Shown here piece after piece: positions 46,118 through 52,357 of a DNA stretch of 52,357 nucleotides. Origin of the DNA: Pseudomonas sp. CFII64 (GTDB taxonomy: Bacteria > Pseudomonadota > Gammaproteobacteria > Pseudomonadales > Pseudomonadaceae); NCBI RefSeq assembly GCF_000416235.1, contig NZ_ATLO01000050.1:1-52357 (forward strand). The letters run 5' to 3'. A model generated the notes under the pieces. It was given only the letters and a program-made list of their open reading frames with translations. It searched no databases and was not told where the DNA came from. Every line of letters starts with the position of its first letter. Within the stretch, counting starts at the first letter, position 1. The position numbers and the translations under genes are program-made.

Positions 46118-46828
46118 ATGTCAAACGGAGCTGCATGGCGGTCGCGCTTGATGAACGATTATTGGTTCGCCAATCTTCCCGCCGATCTGCAGGATAGCCT
46201 GTTGGACGCCTCACGACAGCGTCGCCGAACCCCGGGCAAATTACTCTTCGAAAAAGACGACGCGCCTTGCGGCCTTTACGTTGTGCTCGAAGGTGGGTTT
46301 CGCATGGGCAGCATCGTCGATCAGCGCCTGGCCCCGCGCCTGGAAGAAATCCGCATGCCTTACTGGTTTGGCGAGGTGTCGTTGTTTGATGGCTTGCCGC
46401 GCGCCCATGATGTGTATTCCCAGGGCAACAGTATCTTCCTGCATATTCCCCAGGAGTTGCTTATCGGGATCCTGGAAAAAACCCCCGCGTACTGGCGATT
46501 TTTTGCCGAGTTGCTGAGCCAGAAACTGGGTCTGTCGTTGGTGCATGCCGAACGCATCAAGCTACTGCCCGCCAAGGCGCGGGTCGCGTGGCGGTTGCTG
46601 ATGTTGTCCGAAGGGTACGGCCCCATGAGCCATGCCCGGCGCTTGATCGCACTGGACGATATTCAGTCAATGCGCACGGCGGCGTTGTCGCGTCCGGCGC
46701 TGCTTGAAGTGCTTCAGGATCTGCACACGCGCAAGATTCTGCGCCTCGATGCGGACCGGGTGGAAATCTTCGATGTGGTGAAATTACGCAAGGCGGCCAA
46801 CGTCATGCGTGCCAAATCGTTATGCTGA
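46118..46828 (+). CDS. Crp/Fnr-family regulator
   Basis: A 236-residue regulator. Residues about 25-140 form a cyclic-nucleotide-binding-type beta barrel (GKLLFEKDDAPCGLYVVLEGGFRMG) and the C-terminus (about 160-230) a winged helix. The arginine-containing phosphate cassette of true cAMP receptors is not evident: the usual stretch reads WFGEVSLFDGLPRAHDVY, which keeps an E and an R, so nucleotide binding is possible but unproven. There are no cysteines placed as in FNR. The response regulator gene follows 23 bases downstream on the same strand. Confidence 0.85.
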   Translation: MSNGAAWRSRLMNDYWFANLPADLQDSLLDASRQRRRTPGKLLFEKDDAPCGLYVVLEGGFRMGSIVDQRLAPRLEEIRMPYWFGEVSLFDGLPRAHDVYSQGNSIFLHIPQELLIGILEKTPAYWRFFAELLSQKLGLSLVHAERIKLLPAKARVAWRLLMLSEGYGPMSHARRLIALDDIQSMRTAALSRPALLEVLQDLHTRKILRLDADRVEIFDVVKLRKAANVMRAKSLC

Positions 46829-46851
46829 CGGCTCAGACAACGAGGTGAGTC

Positions 46852-47526
46852 ATGCGGCTGCTGTTAGTGGAATACGATGCCAAGACGGCAAACAACCTGG
46901 CTGAAGGCTTTTCCAAATCGGGTTTTACCCTGGATGTGGCGCTCAATGGCCTGGACGGCCGTCACTTTGTCGAAGAGCAAACCTACGACCTGATCATCCT
47001 CGACGTGATGCTGCCGGGCCTCAATGGCTGGCAATTGCTGAAATTGATACGTCAGCGCGGCACCACGCCGGTGTTGTTCCTGACCGCCGACGACGCCATC
47101 GAAGATCGCTTGCGCGGCCTGGAACTGGGCGCCGACGATTATCTGCTCAAGCCGTTCACCTTTGATGAGTTGCTGGTTCGCGTGCGCACCTTGTTGCGTC
47201 GCGGACCGACCGGCGATGCCGCGAGCTACAGCATTGCCGACCTTGAAATCGACATGACCCGGCAACGCGTCAGCCGGGGCGGGCAGCGGATTTCCCTGAG
47301 TGAAAACGAGTTCGCCTTGCTGCAACTGCTCGCCAGTCGCCAGGGCGATGTGCTTTCGCGCAGCCTTATCGCGGCCCAGATATTCGCGGGCGACACCCGC
47401 CCCATCGATGTCGCTATCCACCGCCTGCGTTCGAAAATCGATGAGCGCTACCTGCCCAAGCTGATCCATAGCGTGGGTGACGTGGGTTATCAGCTGGCAG
47501 TGCTGGATGCATTTGATTTGCGCTAG
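46852..47526 (+). CDS. OmpR-family response regulator without an adjacent kinase
   Basis: A 224-residue response regulator resembling CopR/CzcR/IrlR types. The receiver domain (1-115) has the phospho-acceptor in IILDVMLPG (Asp51), T in FLTADD and K in LLKPF. The acidic pocket reads VEYD where VEDD or VEDE is usual. The C-terminal winged helix (about 125-220) has LSENEFALLQLLASRQGDVLSR and the end VGYQL. AGGTGAG precedes the ATG. It sits behind the Crp/Fnr gene and no histidine kinase gene follows. Confidence 0.9.
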   Translation: MRLLLVEYDAKTANNLAEGFSKSGFTLDVALNGLDGRHFVEEQTYDLIILDVMLPGLNGWQLLKLIRQRGTTPVLFLTADDAIEDRLRGLELGADDYLLKPFTFDELLVRVRTLLRRGPTGDAASYSIADLEIDMTRQRVSRGGQRISLSENEFALLQLLASRQGDVLSRSLIAAQIFAGDTRPIDVAIHRLRSKIDERYLPKLIHSVGDVGYQLAVLDAFDLR

Positions 47527-47585
47527 TGCTGGGCCTGTGCGGGATCTTGTGTTCGAAATTCCCGGGCCTCGGGTAGACGGGCTTT

Positions 47586-47690
47586 TGTGGGAGAGGACTT
47601 GTCCTCGATAACCAGCCCGGATGACCTGATCTTCCTGACCCACATACGGTGCTGAAGTGACAGCCATCGAGGACAAGTCCTCTTCCACAG
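47586..47690. repeat. REP-like inverted pair (GAGGACTTGTCCTC type)
   Basis: TGTGGGAGAGGACTTGTCCT with CGAT at the left is mirrored by ATCG and AGGACAAGTCCTCTTCCACA at the right, with about 55 bases between. It follows the response regulator gene. Confidence 0.82.
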
Positions 47691-47724
47691 GGAAGTGGGA
47701 AACCATCGTGACTGCTCAGTCATT

Positions 47725-47738
47725 AGTCGTCGTATAAC
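47725..47738 (-). promoter_or_regulatory. upstream copy of an operator-like site
   Basis: Read on the minus strand the site is GTTATACGACGACT, matching 12 of 14 bases of the site at 47850-47863 in inverted orientation. The two are 125 bases apart, which would suit a looping repressor or activator. Confidence 0.5.
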
Positions 47739-47812
47739 ATCACCGCTCATTCCTTTCCCTCCGCAAAACTCCAAAACCCCTATAGCCAATAGTCGTATCC
47801 CTCTTTCTCCAG

Positions 47813-47841
47813 TTGACATTGTTACAGGATGTGTCTTTAAG
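47813..47841 (+). promoter_or_regulatory. sigma-70-type promoter candidate of the MFS transporter
   Basis: -35 TTGACA (47813-47818) and -10 TTTAAG (47836-47841) with a 17-base spacer. Transcription would begin near 47848, directly at the operator-like palindrome. Confidence 0.55.
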
Positions 47842-47849
47842 TCGGCTAA

Positions 47850-47863
47850 GTCGTACGACGACT
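47850..47863 (+). promoter_or_regulatory. palindromic operator at the transporter promoter
   Basis: GTCGTACGACGACT contains the perfect palindrome GTCGTACGAC. TCGT-ACGA fits the TNGT-ACNA pattern bound by FadR-subfamily GntR regulators, which commonly control uronate genes. It overlaps the predicted start of transcription, as for a repressor. Confidence 0.6.
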
Positions 47864-48091
47864 AGGCGAAATCGACTTTCGTCCACCATAAAAATAATAC
47901 AAATGGTAACAACGTCATGAACGTCTCTTTCTGCACCCTCGGGTGGGATTTTCCCTGCAGCGCCTCTTTCATCGCCCCTTCGGCGCGGTCGACTCGCGCG
48001 CTGCAATCGGTCACTCATAACTGAACACAACCGCCGCCCGGTCTTCACCGGGAGACGCTCGCCACCACTCCAAAAACAACAGGGTGAAGAG

Positions 48092-49396
48092 ATGAAAATC
48101 AAAGGAATACGCTGGTGGATGGTCGGGTTGGTCACGGCCGGCCTGATCGTCAATTACCTCGCGCGCAACACGCTGTCCGTGGCAGCGCCGACGCTGATGA
48201 GCGAGTTGAGCATCAGCACCGAGCAGTACTCGCATATCGTCGTGGCGTGGCAGGTTTGCTACGCGCTGATGCAACCTGTTGCGGGTTACATCATTGATGC
48301 CATCGGCACCAAGATAGGCTTCGCGATTTTCGCCGTGGCCTGGTCGGCCGCCTGCGCGGCGGCAGCGTTCGCCACGGGTTGGCAGAGCCTGGCGATCTTT
48401 CGCGGCATGCTCGGCCTGACCGAAGCCGCAGGCTTGCCGGCTGGCGTCAAAGCCACGACCGAATGGTTTCCGGCCAAAGAGCGTTCGGTGGCCATCGGCT
48501 GGTTCAACATCGGTTCGTCCGTAGGCGCGCTGCTGGCACCGCCGCTGGTGGTCTGGGCAATTCTGCAAAGTGGCTGGGAGCTGGCGTTTCTGATCGTCGG
48601 CGCGCTGGGCATTCTGTGGAGCGGTCTGTGGTTGCTGCTCTACAAACATCCCCGTGATCAAAAACGGTTGAGCGACACCGAGCGCGATTACATTCTTAGC
48701 GGCCAGGAATCGCACCTCAAGGATGTGCCGACCCAGAAAGGCAGCTGGAAGAAAATCATCACCAGCCGCAATTTCTACGCCATTGCTTCGGCGCGAATCC
48801 TGTCCGAGCCGGCCTGGCAGACGTTCAACGCCTGGATTCCGCTGTATCTGATGACCGAGCGGCACATGAACATCAAGGAAATCGCCATGTTCGCCTGGCT
48901 GCCGTTCCTTGCTGCAGACATCGGCTGCGTACTGGGCGGCTACTTGAGCCCGTTCTTTCACAAGTACTGTAAAGTCTCGTTGTTCACTTCGCGCAAGCTG
49001 GTGCTGCTGTTCGGCGCCTCTTGCATGATCGGCCCGGCGTGCATTGGCCTGGTGGACAGCCCTTACACCGCCATCGCCTTGCTGTGTGTCGGTGGCTTTG
49101 CGCATCAGACGCTTTCCGGCGCGCTGTATTCGATCACGTCGGACTCATTCGGCAAAAACGAAGTGGCGACCGCGACCGGCATGGGCGGCATGTTCGGCTA
49201 TCTCGGCGCAGCGGCGTTCACCCTGGTGTTCGGCGTGCTGGTGACCAAGATCGGCTACAGCCCGCTGTTCGTGGTGCTGGCGATCTTCGATGTGGTGGCG
49301 GCGATTGTGGTGTGGAATGTTGCCCGGGAATTGCCGAAGCAGCCGGATCCGGTTGTTGTCGAGCCAGGGAATGCGCCGCTGTTACCGACCGTATAA
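48092..49396 (+). CDS. MFS transporter, hexuronate (ExuT-like) / anion:cation symporter family
   Basis: A 434-residue major facilitator with 12 hydrophobic segments. The N-terminus MKIKGIRWWMVGLVTAGLIVNYLARNTLSVAAP and the later FRGMLGLTEAAGLPAGVKATTEWFPAKERS are typical of the anion:cation symporter family and close to hexuronate (galacturonate/glucuronate) carriers. It stands alone with no uronate catabolic gene beside it, so the substrate is inferred by family. A long leader with operator-like sites precedes it. Confidence 0.88.
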   Translation: MKIKGIRWWMVGLVTAGLIVNYLARNTLSVAAPTLMSELSISTEQYSHIVVAWQVCYALMQPVAGYIIDAIGTKIGFAIFAVAWSAACAAAAFATGWQSLAIFRGMLGLTEAAGLPAGVKATTEWFPAKERSVAIGWFNIGSSVGALLAPPLVVWAILQSGWELAFLIVGALGILWSGLWLLLYKHPRDQKRLSDTERDYILSGQESHLKDVPTQKGSWKKIITSRNFYAIASARILSEPAWQTFNAWIPLYLMTERHMNIKEIAMFAWLPFLAADIGCVLGGYLSPFFHKYCKVSLFTSRKLVLLFGASCMIGPACIGLVDSPYTAIALLCVGGFAHQTLSGALYSITSDSFGKNEVATATGMGGMFGYLGAAAFTLVFGVLVTKIGYSPLFVVLAIFDVVAAIVVWNVARELPKQPDPVVVEPGNAPLLPTV

Positions 49397-49403
49397 ACCA
49401 ACC

Positions 49404-49482
49404 CTGTAGGAGCGAATTTATTCGCGAGACGATGTTCCTGATGACTCAGACTCAATGCCTCGCCAACAAGTTGGTTCCTACA
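49404..49482. repeat. REP-like inverted pair (GTAGGAGCGAATTTATTCGC type)
   Basis: CTGTAGGAGCGAATTTATTC with GCGAGA at the left, and CCTCGCCAACAAGTTGGTTC with CTACA at the right. The two halves are variants of one another in inverted orientation. Confidence 0.75.
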
Positions 49483-49576
49483 ATTTCCTGCGAAGACGTT
49501 CGCTTTTTTGTAACACAACACGTCTATCTTCAACCGTGCCCGCAAAAACACGCGGGCACGGACACCACGATTTCAT

Positions 49577-49615
49577 AGGGGGAGCGCCTTAGGCAGGGAG
49601 CTACCCCTTTTTTTT
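49577..49615 (+). terminator. intrinsic terminator with T8 tail
   Basis: AGGGG (49577-49581) pairs with CCCCT at 49604-49608; the inner hairpin GCC-TTA-GGC adds structure. Eight Ts (49608-49615) follow. It may end the transporter transcript. Confidence 0.65.
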
Positions 49616-49628
49616 GTTCTGCATATGC

Positions 49629-49644
49629 TATTAAGTGCTTAATA
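49629..49644. promoter_or_regulatory. AT-rich palindrome upstream of the alpha/beta hydrolase
   Basis: TATTAAG-TG-CTTAATA has perfect 7-base arms and is followed by a very AT-rich stretch up to 49690. It is similar in character to the AT-rich repeat upstream of oscA (both contain TTAA next to an AAG or CTT) and could be a sulfur-regulator site. Confidence 0.45.
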
Positions 49645-49726
49645 AATAGCTTCTTATTCCTTAACGAATATATATCCCTTCCTTATACTTGGCCTTATGA
49701 CCGCACCCATGCAGGAGGCTGACCCC

Positions 49727-50308
49727 ATGCACAACGAGTCGATTCGCTATCTGATCGTGCCAGGCTGGCAAGGGTCACCCGATGATCATTGGCAAACCCA
49801 TTGGCAGAACAGCCTGCCTAACAGTACGCGCGTCGAGCAGGCCGATTGGCTCAAGCCGCGTCGCGAGGATTGGGTTGGCGAATTGCAGCGCAGCATTGCC
49901 GCCGACAGCACGCCGGTGATTTTGATTGCGCACAGCCTGGGGTGCGTGACTGTTGCTCATTGGGCGCGCCTGGCGCCATTGGAATCCTTGCGTCAGGTGC
50001 ACGGCGCGTTGTTGGTTGCGCCAGCGGATGTCGAGCGGCCCAACTGCTCGCCGGCGCTGCGTAATTTCGCGCCGATCCCCAAGGACTTGCTGCCGTTCCC
50101 GACGCAGATCGTCACCTCCGATAACGACGCGGCGGTCAGCACGCAACGGGCCATGGAAATGGCCCGGGACTGGGGCGCGGATATCGGCATTCTCAGTGAA
50201 GCAGGGCATATCAACGTCAAATCCGGTCATCGCCGTTGGGAACAAGGCTTCGCTTATCTGTATCGCTTGCAGAGCCGAATGGAACATCACGCTTTGCGCC
50301 GCGCATGA
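49727..50308 (+). CDS. RBBP9/YdeN-type alpha/beta hydrolase
   Basis: A 193-residue serine hydrolase. The start YLIVPGWQGSPDDHWQTHW is the RBBP9/YdeN signature. The nucleophile is in AHSLGC, the acid in TSDNDAAV and the histidine in EAGHINV. The substrate is unknown. ATG 49727 is chosen because AGGAGG lies eight bases upstream; the frame is open from 49697. Family members often sit beside organosulfur genes in Pseudomonas, which fits the next two genes. Confidence 0.92.
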   Translation: MHNESIRYLIVPGWQGSPDDHWQTHWQNSLPNSTRVEQADWLKPRREDWVGELQRSIAADSTPVILIAHSLGCVTVAHWARLAPLESLRQVHGALLVAPADVERPNCSPALRNFAPIPKDLLPFPTQIVTSDNDAAVSTQRAMEMARDWGADIGILSEAGHINVKSGHRRWEQGFAYLYRLQSRMEHHALRRA

Positions 50309-50367
50309 ACTCATCAGGCGCGATGAACGTCGCGTTTTCCTGTTCCCTGTGTCGTCAATTTTCTCAG

Positions 50368-50399
50368 CCGGGCCCTATGGCCCGGATATTCATTTTTTA
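50368..50399 (+). terminator. terminator after the alpha/beta hydrolase
   Basis: The stem CCGGGCC-CTAT-GGCCCGG (50368-50385) is followed after seven bases by a run of six Ts. It separates the hydrolase from the sigma-54-activator-like gene. Confidence 0.75.
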
Positions 50400-50438
50400 A
50401 CGCGTGGGCCGTTGTAAGGCTCGGGCGGGAGTTTTGCC

Positions 50439-51350
50439 ATGAGTCTCAAAGAACCCTTCGGTCAGCCGTTACTGACTTTCCCCGATGCCGAAAAAAGCCC
50501 GCTGAGCATTCGCGCCAAAGCGCTGGTTTTCGTTGACCCACGTTCGCGACAGTTGCGTGAGGAAATGGAACAGCTGGCGCCGCGTGCGCTGCCAGTGCTG
50601 ATCCGCGGCGAATCCGGCACGGGCAAGGAATTGCTGGCGCGTCACATTCATCGCGGCAGTGATCGCACCGGCCTGTTTGTGTCGGTCAATTGCGGCGCGA
50701 TCAGCCCGACCTACGCCGATGCCGAGCTGTTCGGGTATGCCGCCGGCGCCCACAGCGGTTCGGTCAGCAGCCGCGCCGGCTGGTTCGGCTCGGCCAACGG
50801 CGGCACGCTTTATCTGGATGAAATCGGCGATCTGCCGCTGCCGATCCAGACCAAACTGCTCGCTGCCCTGGAAAACCACGAAGTCACCCGCGTCGGCGCC
50901 CAGCAGCCCAGCCCGGTGGACGTGCGCCTGGTCGCGGCAACCAGCATCGATCTGGCCAAGGCCGTAGCCGCCGGTAAATTCCACGAGCGGCTATTTCATT
51001 ACTTGAGTGAAGGGCATCTGGAATTGCCTTCGCTGCGCGAACAACCGGGCAACATCCTGCCGCTGGCTGAATATTTTCTCGGCATCTATAGCAATCGCCT
51101 GAACCTCGAAGTCCCGCTGATCAGCGACGCGGCGCAGCACGTGCTCGAAGCCCACAGCTGGCCTGGCAACACCCGCGAGCTGGAAAACGTCATCCACTTC
51201 GCCTTGCTGGTCAGTAGCGGTGACGAGATCCTGCCGGAGCATCTGAACCTGCCGGAAAACGTCGACCCACTGGCACAGCTCGCCCGGCGATTGGCACCTG
51301 AACAGCTTGGCGAACTGAAGCGGTTGCTGGCCACGTTTGATCTGGCTTGA
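50439..51350 (+). CDS. sigma-54 activator-like AAA+ protein lacking key motifs (SfnR-like)
   Basis: A 303-residue AAA+ protein of the enhancer-binding-protein family. Walker A GESGTGKE is at 57-64 and Walker B TLYLDEIGD at 123-131. The sigma-54-contact motif GAFTGA reads GAHSGS (103-108). The arginine-finger segment, normally FREDLYYRL, reads FHERLFHYL (181-189), so both finger positions are changed. There is no N-terminal sensor domain and no C-terminal Fis-type helix-turn-helix; the protein stops after LKRLLATFDLA. The position next to metQ suggests a relative of SfnR, which activates organosulfur genes, but this copy may not activate sigma-54. Confidence 0.88.
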   Translation: MSLKEPFGQPLLTFPDAEKSPLSIRAKALVFVDPRSRQLREEMEQLAPRALPVLIRGESGTGKELLARHIHRGSDRTGLFVSVNCGAISPTYADAELFGYAAGAHSGSVSSRAGWFGSANGGTLYLDEIGDLPLPIQTKLLAALENHEVTRVGAQQPSPVDVRLVAATSIDLAKAVAAGKFHERLFHYLSEGHLELPSLREQPGNILPLAEYFLGIYSNRLNLEVPLISDAAQHVLEAHSWPGNTRELENVIHFALLVSSGDEILPEHLNLPENVDPLAQLARRLAPEQLGELKRLLATFDLA

Positions 51351-51523
51351 TTACAGCTGTTCCGGTCCATACAAAAAAGCATAAGCATTTGCTAAAAAAG
51401 TATTGTATTGGAATAAAAAATATCGGTAATGTCCGCTCCACGCCCCCGATGCCATCCGCGCTGGGGGCAACTCATTGAAGAGCTGTCGTACACAACGACC
51501 TCGATTTTCTTTAAGGACATTGC

Positions 51524-52306
51524 ATGAAAAAGACATTGCTGTTGACCGCTCTGGCGGCCGTATTTTCGGTAAGCGTGGCTCAAGCGGCCGAAAAGCTGGT
51601 GGTGGGCGCGACGCCAATTCCTCACCAGGAAATCCTTGAGTTGATCAAGCCGGATCTGGCCAAAGAAGGCGTAGACCTGCAAATCAAGGTCTTCACCGAC
51701 TACGTACAGCCAAACGTACAGCTGAACGAGAAACGTCTGGACGCCAACTACTTCCAGACCAAGCCGTACCTGGAAGGCTTCAACAAAGGTAAACGCGCAA
51801 CCCTGGTTACCGGCGTTGGCGTGCACGTTGAACCGTTTGGTGGTTACTCCAAGAAGTGGAAGTCCTTGGCTGAGCTGCCGGAAGGCGCAACCATTGCCAT
51901 TCCTAACGAAGGCAGCAACGCCGGTCGCGCTCTGTTGCTGTTGCAGAAAGGCGGTCTTATCACGCTGAAAGATCCAACCAACGCACTGTCGACTCCGAAA
52001 GACATCGCCACCAACCCGAAAAAACTCAAGTTCCGCGAGCTGGAGTCTGCTGTTCTGCCGCGCGCGCTGGATCAGGTTGATCTGGCGTTGATCAACACCA
52101 ACTACGCGCTCGAAGCCAAGCTGAGCCCGCGTAAAGACGCACTGATCATCGAAGGCGCTGACTCGCCGTACGTCAACTACCTGGTGACCCGCTCCGATAA
52201 CGCTCACACCGATGCTATCGAGAAGCTGTCCAAGGCCCTGACCAGCCAGAAAGTCAAAGACTTCATCAACAAGAAGTACGACGGCGCGGTACTGCCTGCG
52301 TTCTGA
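51524..52306 (+). CDS. metQ: MetQ/NlpA-family methionine-binding protein
   Basis: A 260-residue periplasmic binding protein for an ABC importer of D/L-methionine or a related sulfur compound. The signal peptide ends near residue 21 (VAQAA); there is no lipobox cysteine, so it is soluble. Family motifs are KLVVGATPIPHQEILE, FTDYVQPNVQLNEKRLDANYFQ, ATIAIPNEGSNAGRALLLL and DLALINTNYAL. AAGGA precedes the ATG. The region upstream (51370-51430) is very AT-rich. The metN and metI genes are not in the window and may follow. Confidence 0.93.
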   Translation: MKKTLLLTALAAVFSVSVAQAAEKLVVGATPIPHQEILELIKPDLAKEGVDLQIKVFTDYVQPNVQLNEKRLDANYFQTKPYLEGFNKGKRATLVTGVGVHVEPFGGYSKKWKSLAELPEGATIAIPNEGSNAGRALLLLQKGGLITLKDPTNALSTPKDIATNPKKLKFRELESAVLPRALDQVDLALINTNYALEAKLSPRKDALIIEGADSPYVNYLVTRSDNAHTDAIEKLSKALTSQKVKDFINKKYDGAVLPAF

Positions 52307-52325
52307 TTTCGTAGGCGCGCGACTT

Positions 52326-52357
52326 GTGTAGGACTGGCTTTAGCCGGGAGGCATTGG
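52326..52357. repeat. REP-like unit cut by the window end
   Basis: TGTGTAGGACTGGCTTTAGC followed by CGGGAG, the same unit as at 42503. Its inverted partner would lie beyond the window. Confidence 0.7.

Larger units (their letters stand above)
47527..48091. other. long regulatory region upstream of the hexuronate-type transporter
   Basis: A 565-base gap without a supported gene. It holds a REP-like inverted pair (47586-47690), two related operator-like sites (47725-47738 and 47850-47863), a -35-like TTGACA at 47813-47818 with TTTAAG 17 bases later, and a leader of about 240 bases with the palindromes CCCTCGGGTGGG and CCCCTTCGGCG of unclear role. Confidence 0.6.
49397..49726. other. intergenic region with repeat, terminator and AT-rich promoter
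   Basis: A 330-base gap. From left to right it has a REP-like pair (49404-49482), a strong stem CCGTGCCCGC/GCGGGCACGG (about 49534-49561) without a T-tract, a T8-tailed terminator (49577-49615) and an AT-rich palindrome (49629-49644) before the hydrolase gene. No gene is supported. Confidence 0.65.

Overview
This is a chromosomal segment of a Pseudomonas, most likely from the P. fluorescens/P. syringae side of the genus. The evidence is the rRNA spacer layout (tRNA-Ile, tRNA-Ala, 23S, 5S), the lapG-lapD pair, a Gac/Rsm-type small RNA, and the gene order desA - PAS/GGDEF/EAL protein - oscA - sbp - cysT - cysW - cysA, which I recall as conserved in Pseudomonas (the PA0286 to PA0280 region of P. 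aeruginosa). Many REP-like palindromes lie between genes. I see no insertion sequence, prophage, integrase or CRISPR array. The species cannot be named from the sequence alone.

Layout. 1-3602: the distal half of an rRNA operon and its terminator. 3671-9559: a GntR regulator, the LapG protease and LapD c-di-GMP receptor (without the lapA adhesin or its lapBCE exporter beside them), an MFS transporter and a divergent LysR regulator. 9579-11655: a three-gene operon built on a PepSY membrane protein. 12015-16710: a HAD phosphatase, a YdgA-family protein and two MscS-type channels. 16853-18188: a two-gene sulfation operon (APS kinase and PAPS-dependent sulfotransferase). 18374-18488: a minus-strand RNA with GGA-loop hairpins. 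18728-25447: an acyl-CoA ligase, an acetyltransferase, an unknown membrane-anchored protein and a three-subunit flavocytochrome c dehydrogenase. 25706-26121: a decayed brnT-brnA toxin-antitoxin pair. 26521-31765: a glutamate carboxypeptidase, a very large multidomain glycosyltransferase and tRNA-Arg(CCG). 32104-34966: gabD and gabT. 35126-40989: an HDOD protein, a diguanylate cyclase, the DesA desaturase and a GGDEF/EAL protein. 41153-45341: oscA and the sulfate ABC importer. 45507-49396: an Mpo1-like protein, a Crp/Fnr regulator, an orphan OmpR-type response regulator and a hexuronate-type MFS transporter. 49727-52306: an alpha/beta hydrolase, an unusual sigma-54-activator-like protein and MetQ.

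Two themes recur. One is attachment and c-di-GMP: LapG/LapD, a PAS-GGDEF cyclase with an intact inhibitory site, a PAS-GGDEF-EAL enzyme, an Rsm-type RNA and glycan-building or glycan-modifying enzymes. The other is sulfur: sulfate uptake (oscA-sbp-cysTWA), methionine or organosulfur uptake (metQ beside an SfnR-like ATPase) and use of sulfate as PAPS for sulfation (cysC plus sulfotransferase). I did not find a clearly new multi-gene system. The items most worth following are the unannotated-looking Rsm RNA, the sulfation operon, the orphan LapD-LapG module, the frameshifted brnTA remnant and the sigma-54 activator relative that has lost its key motifs.
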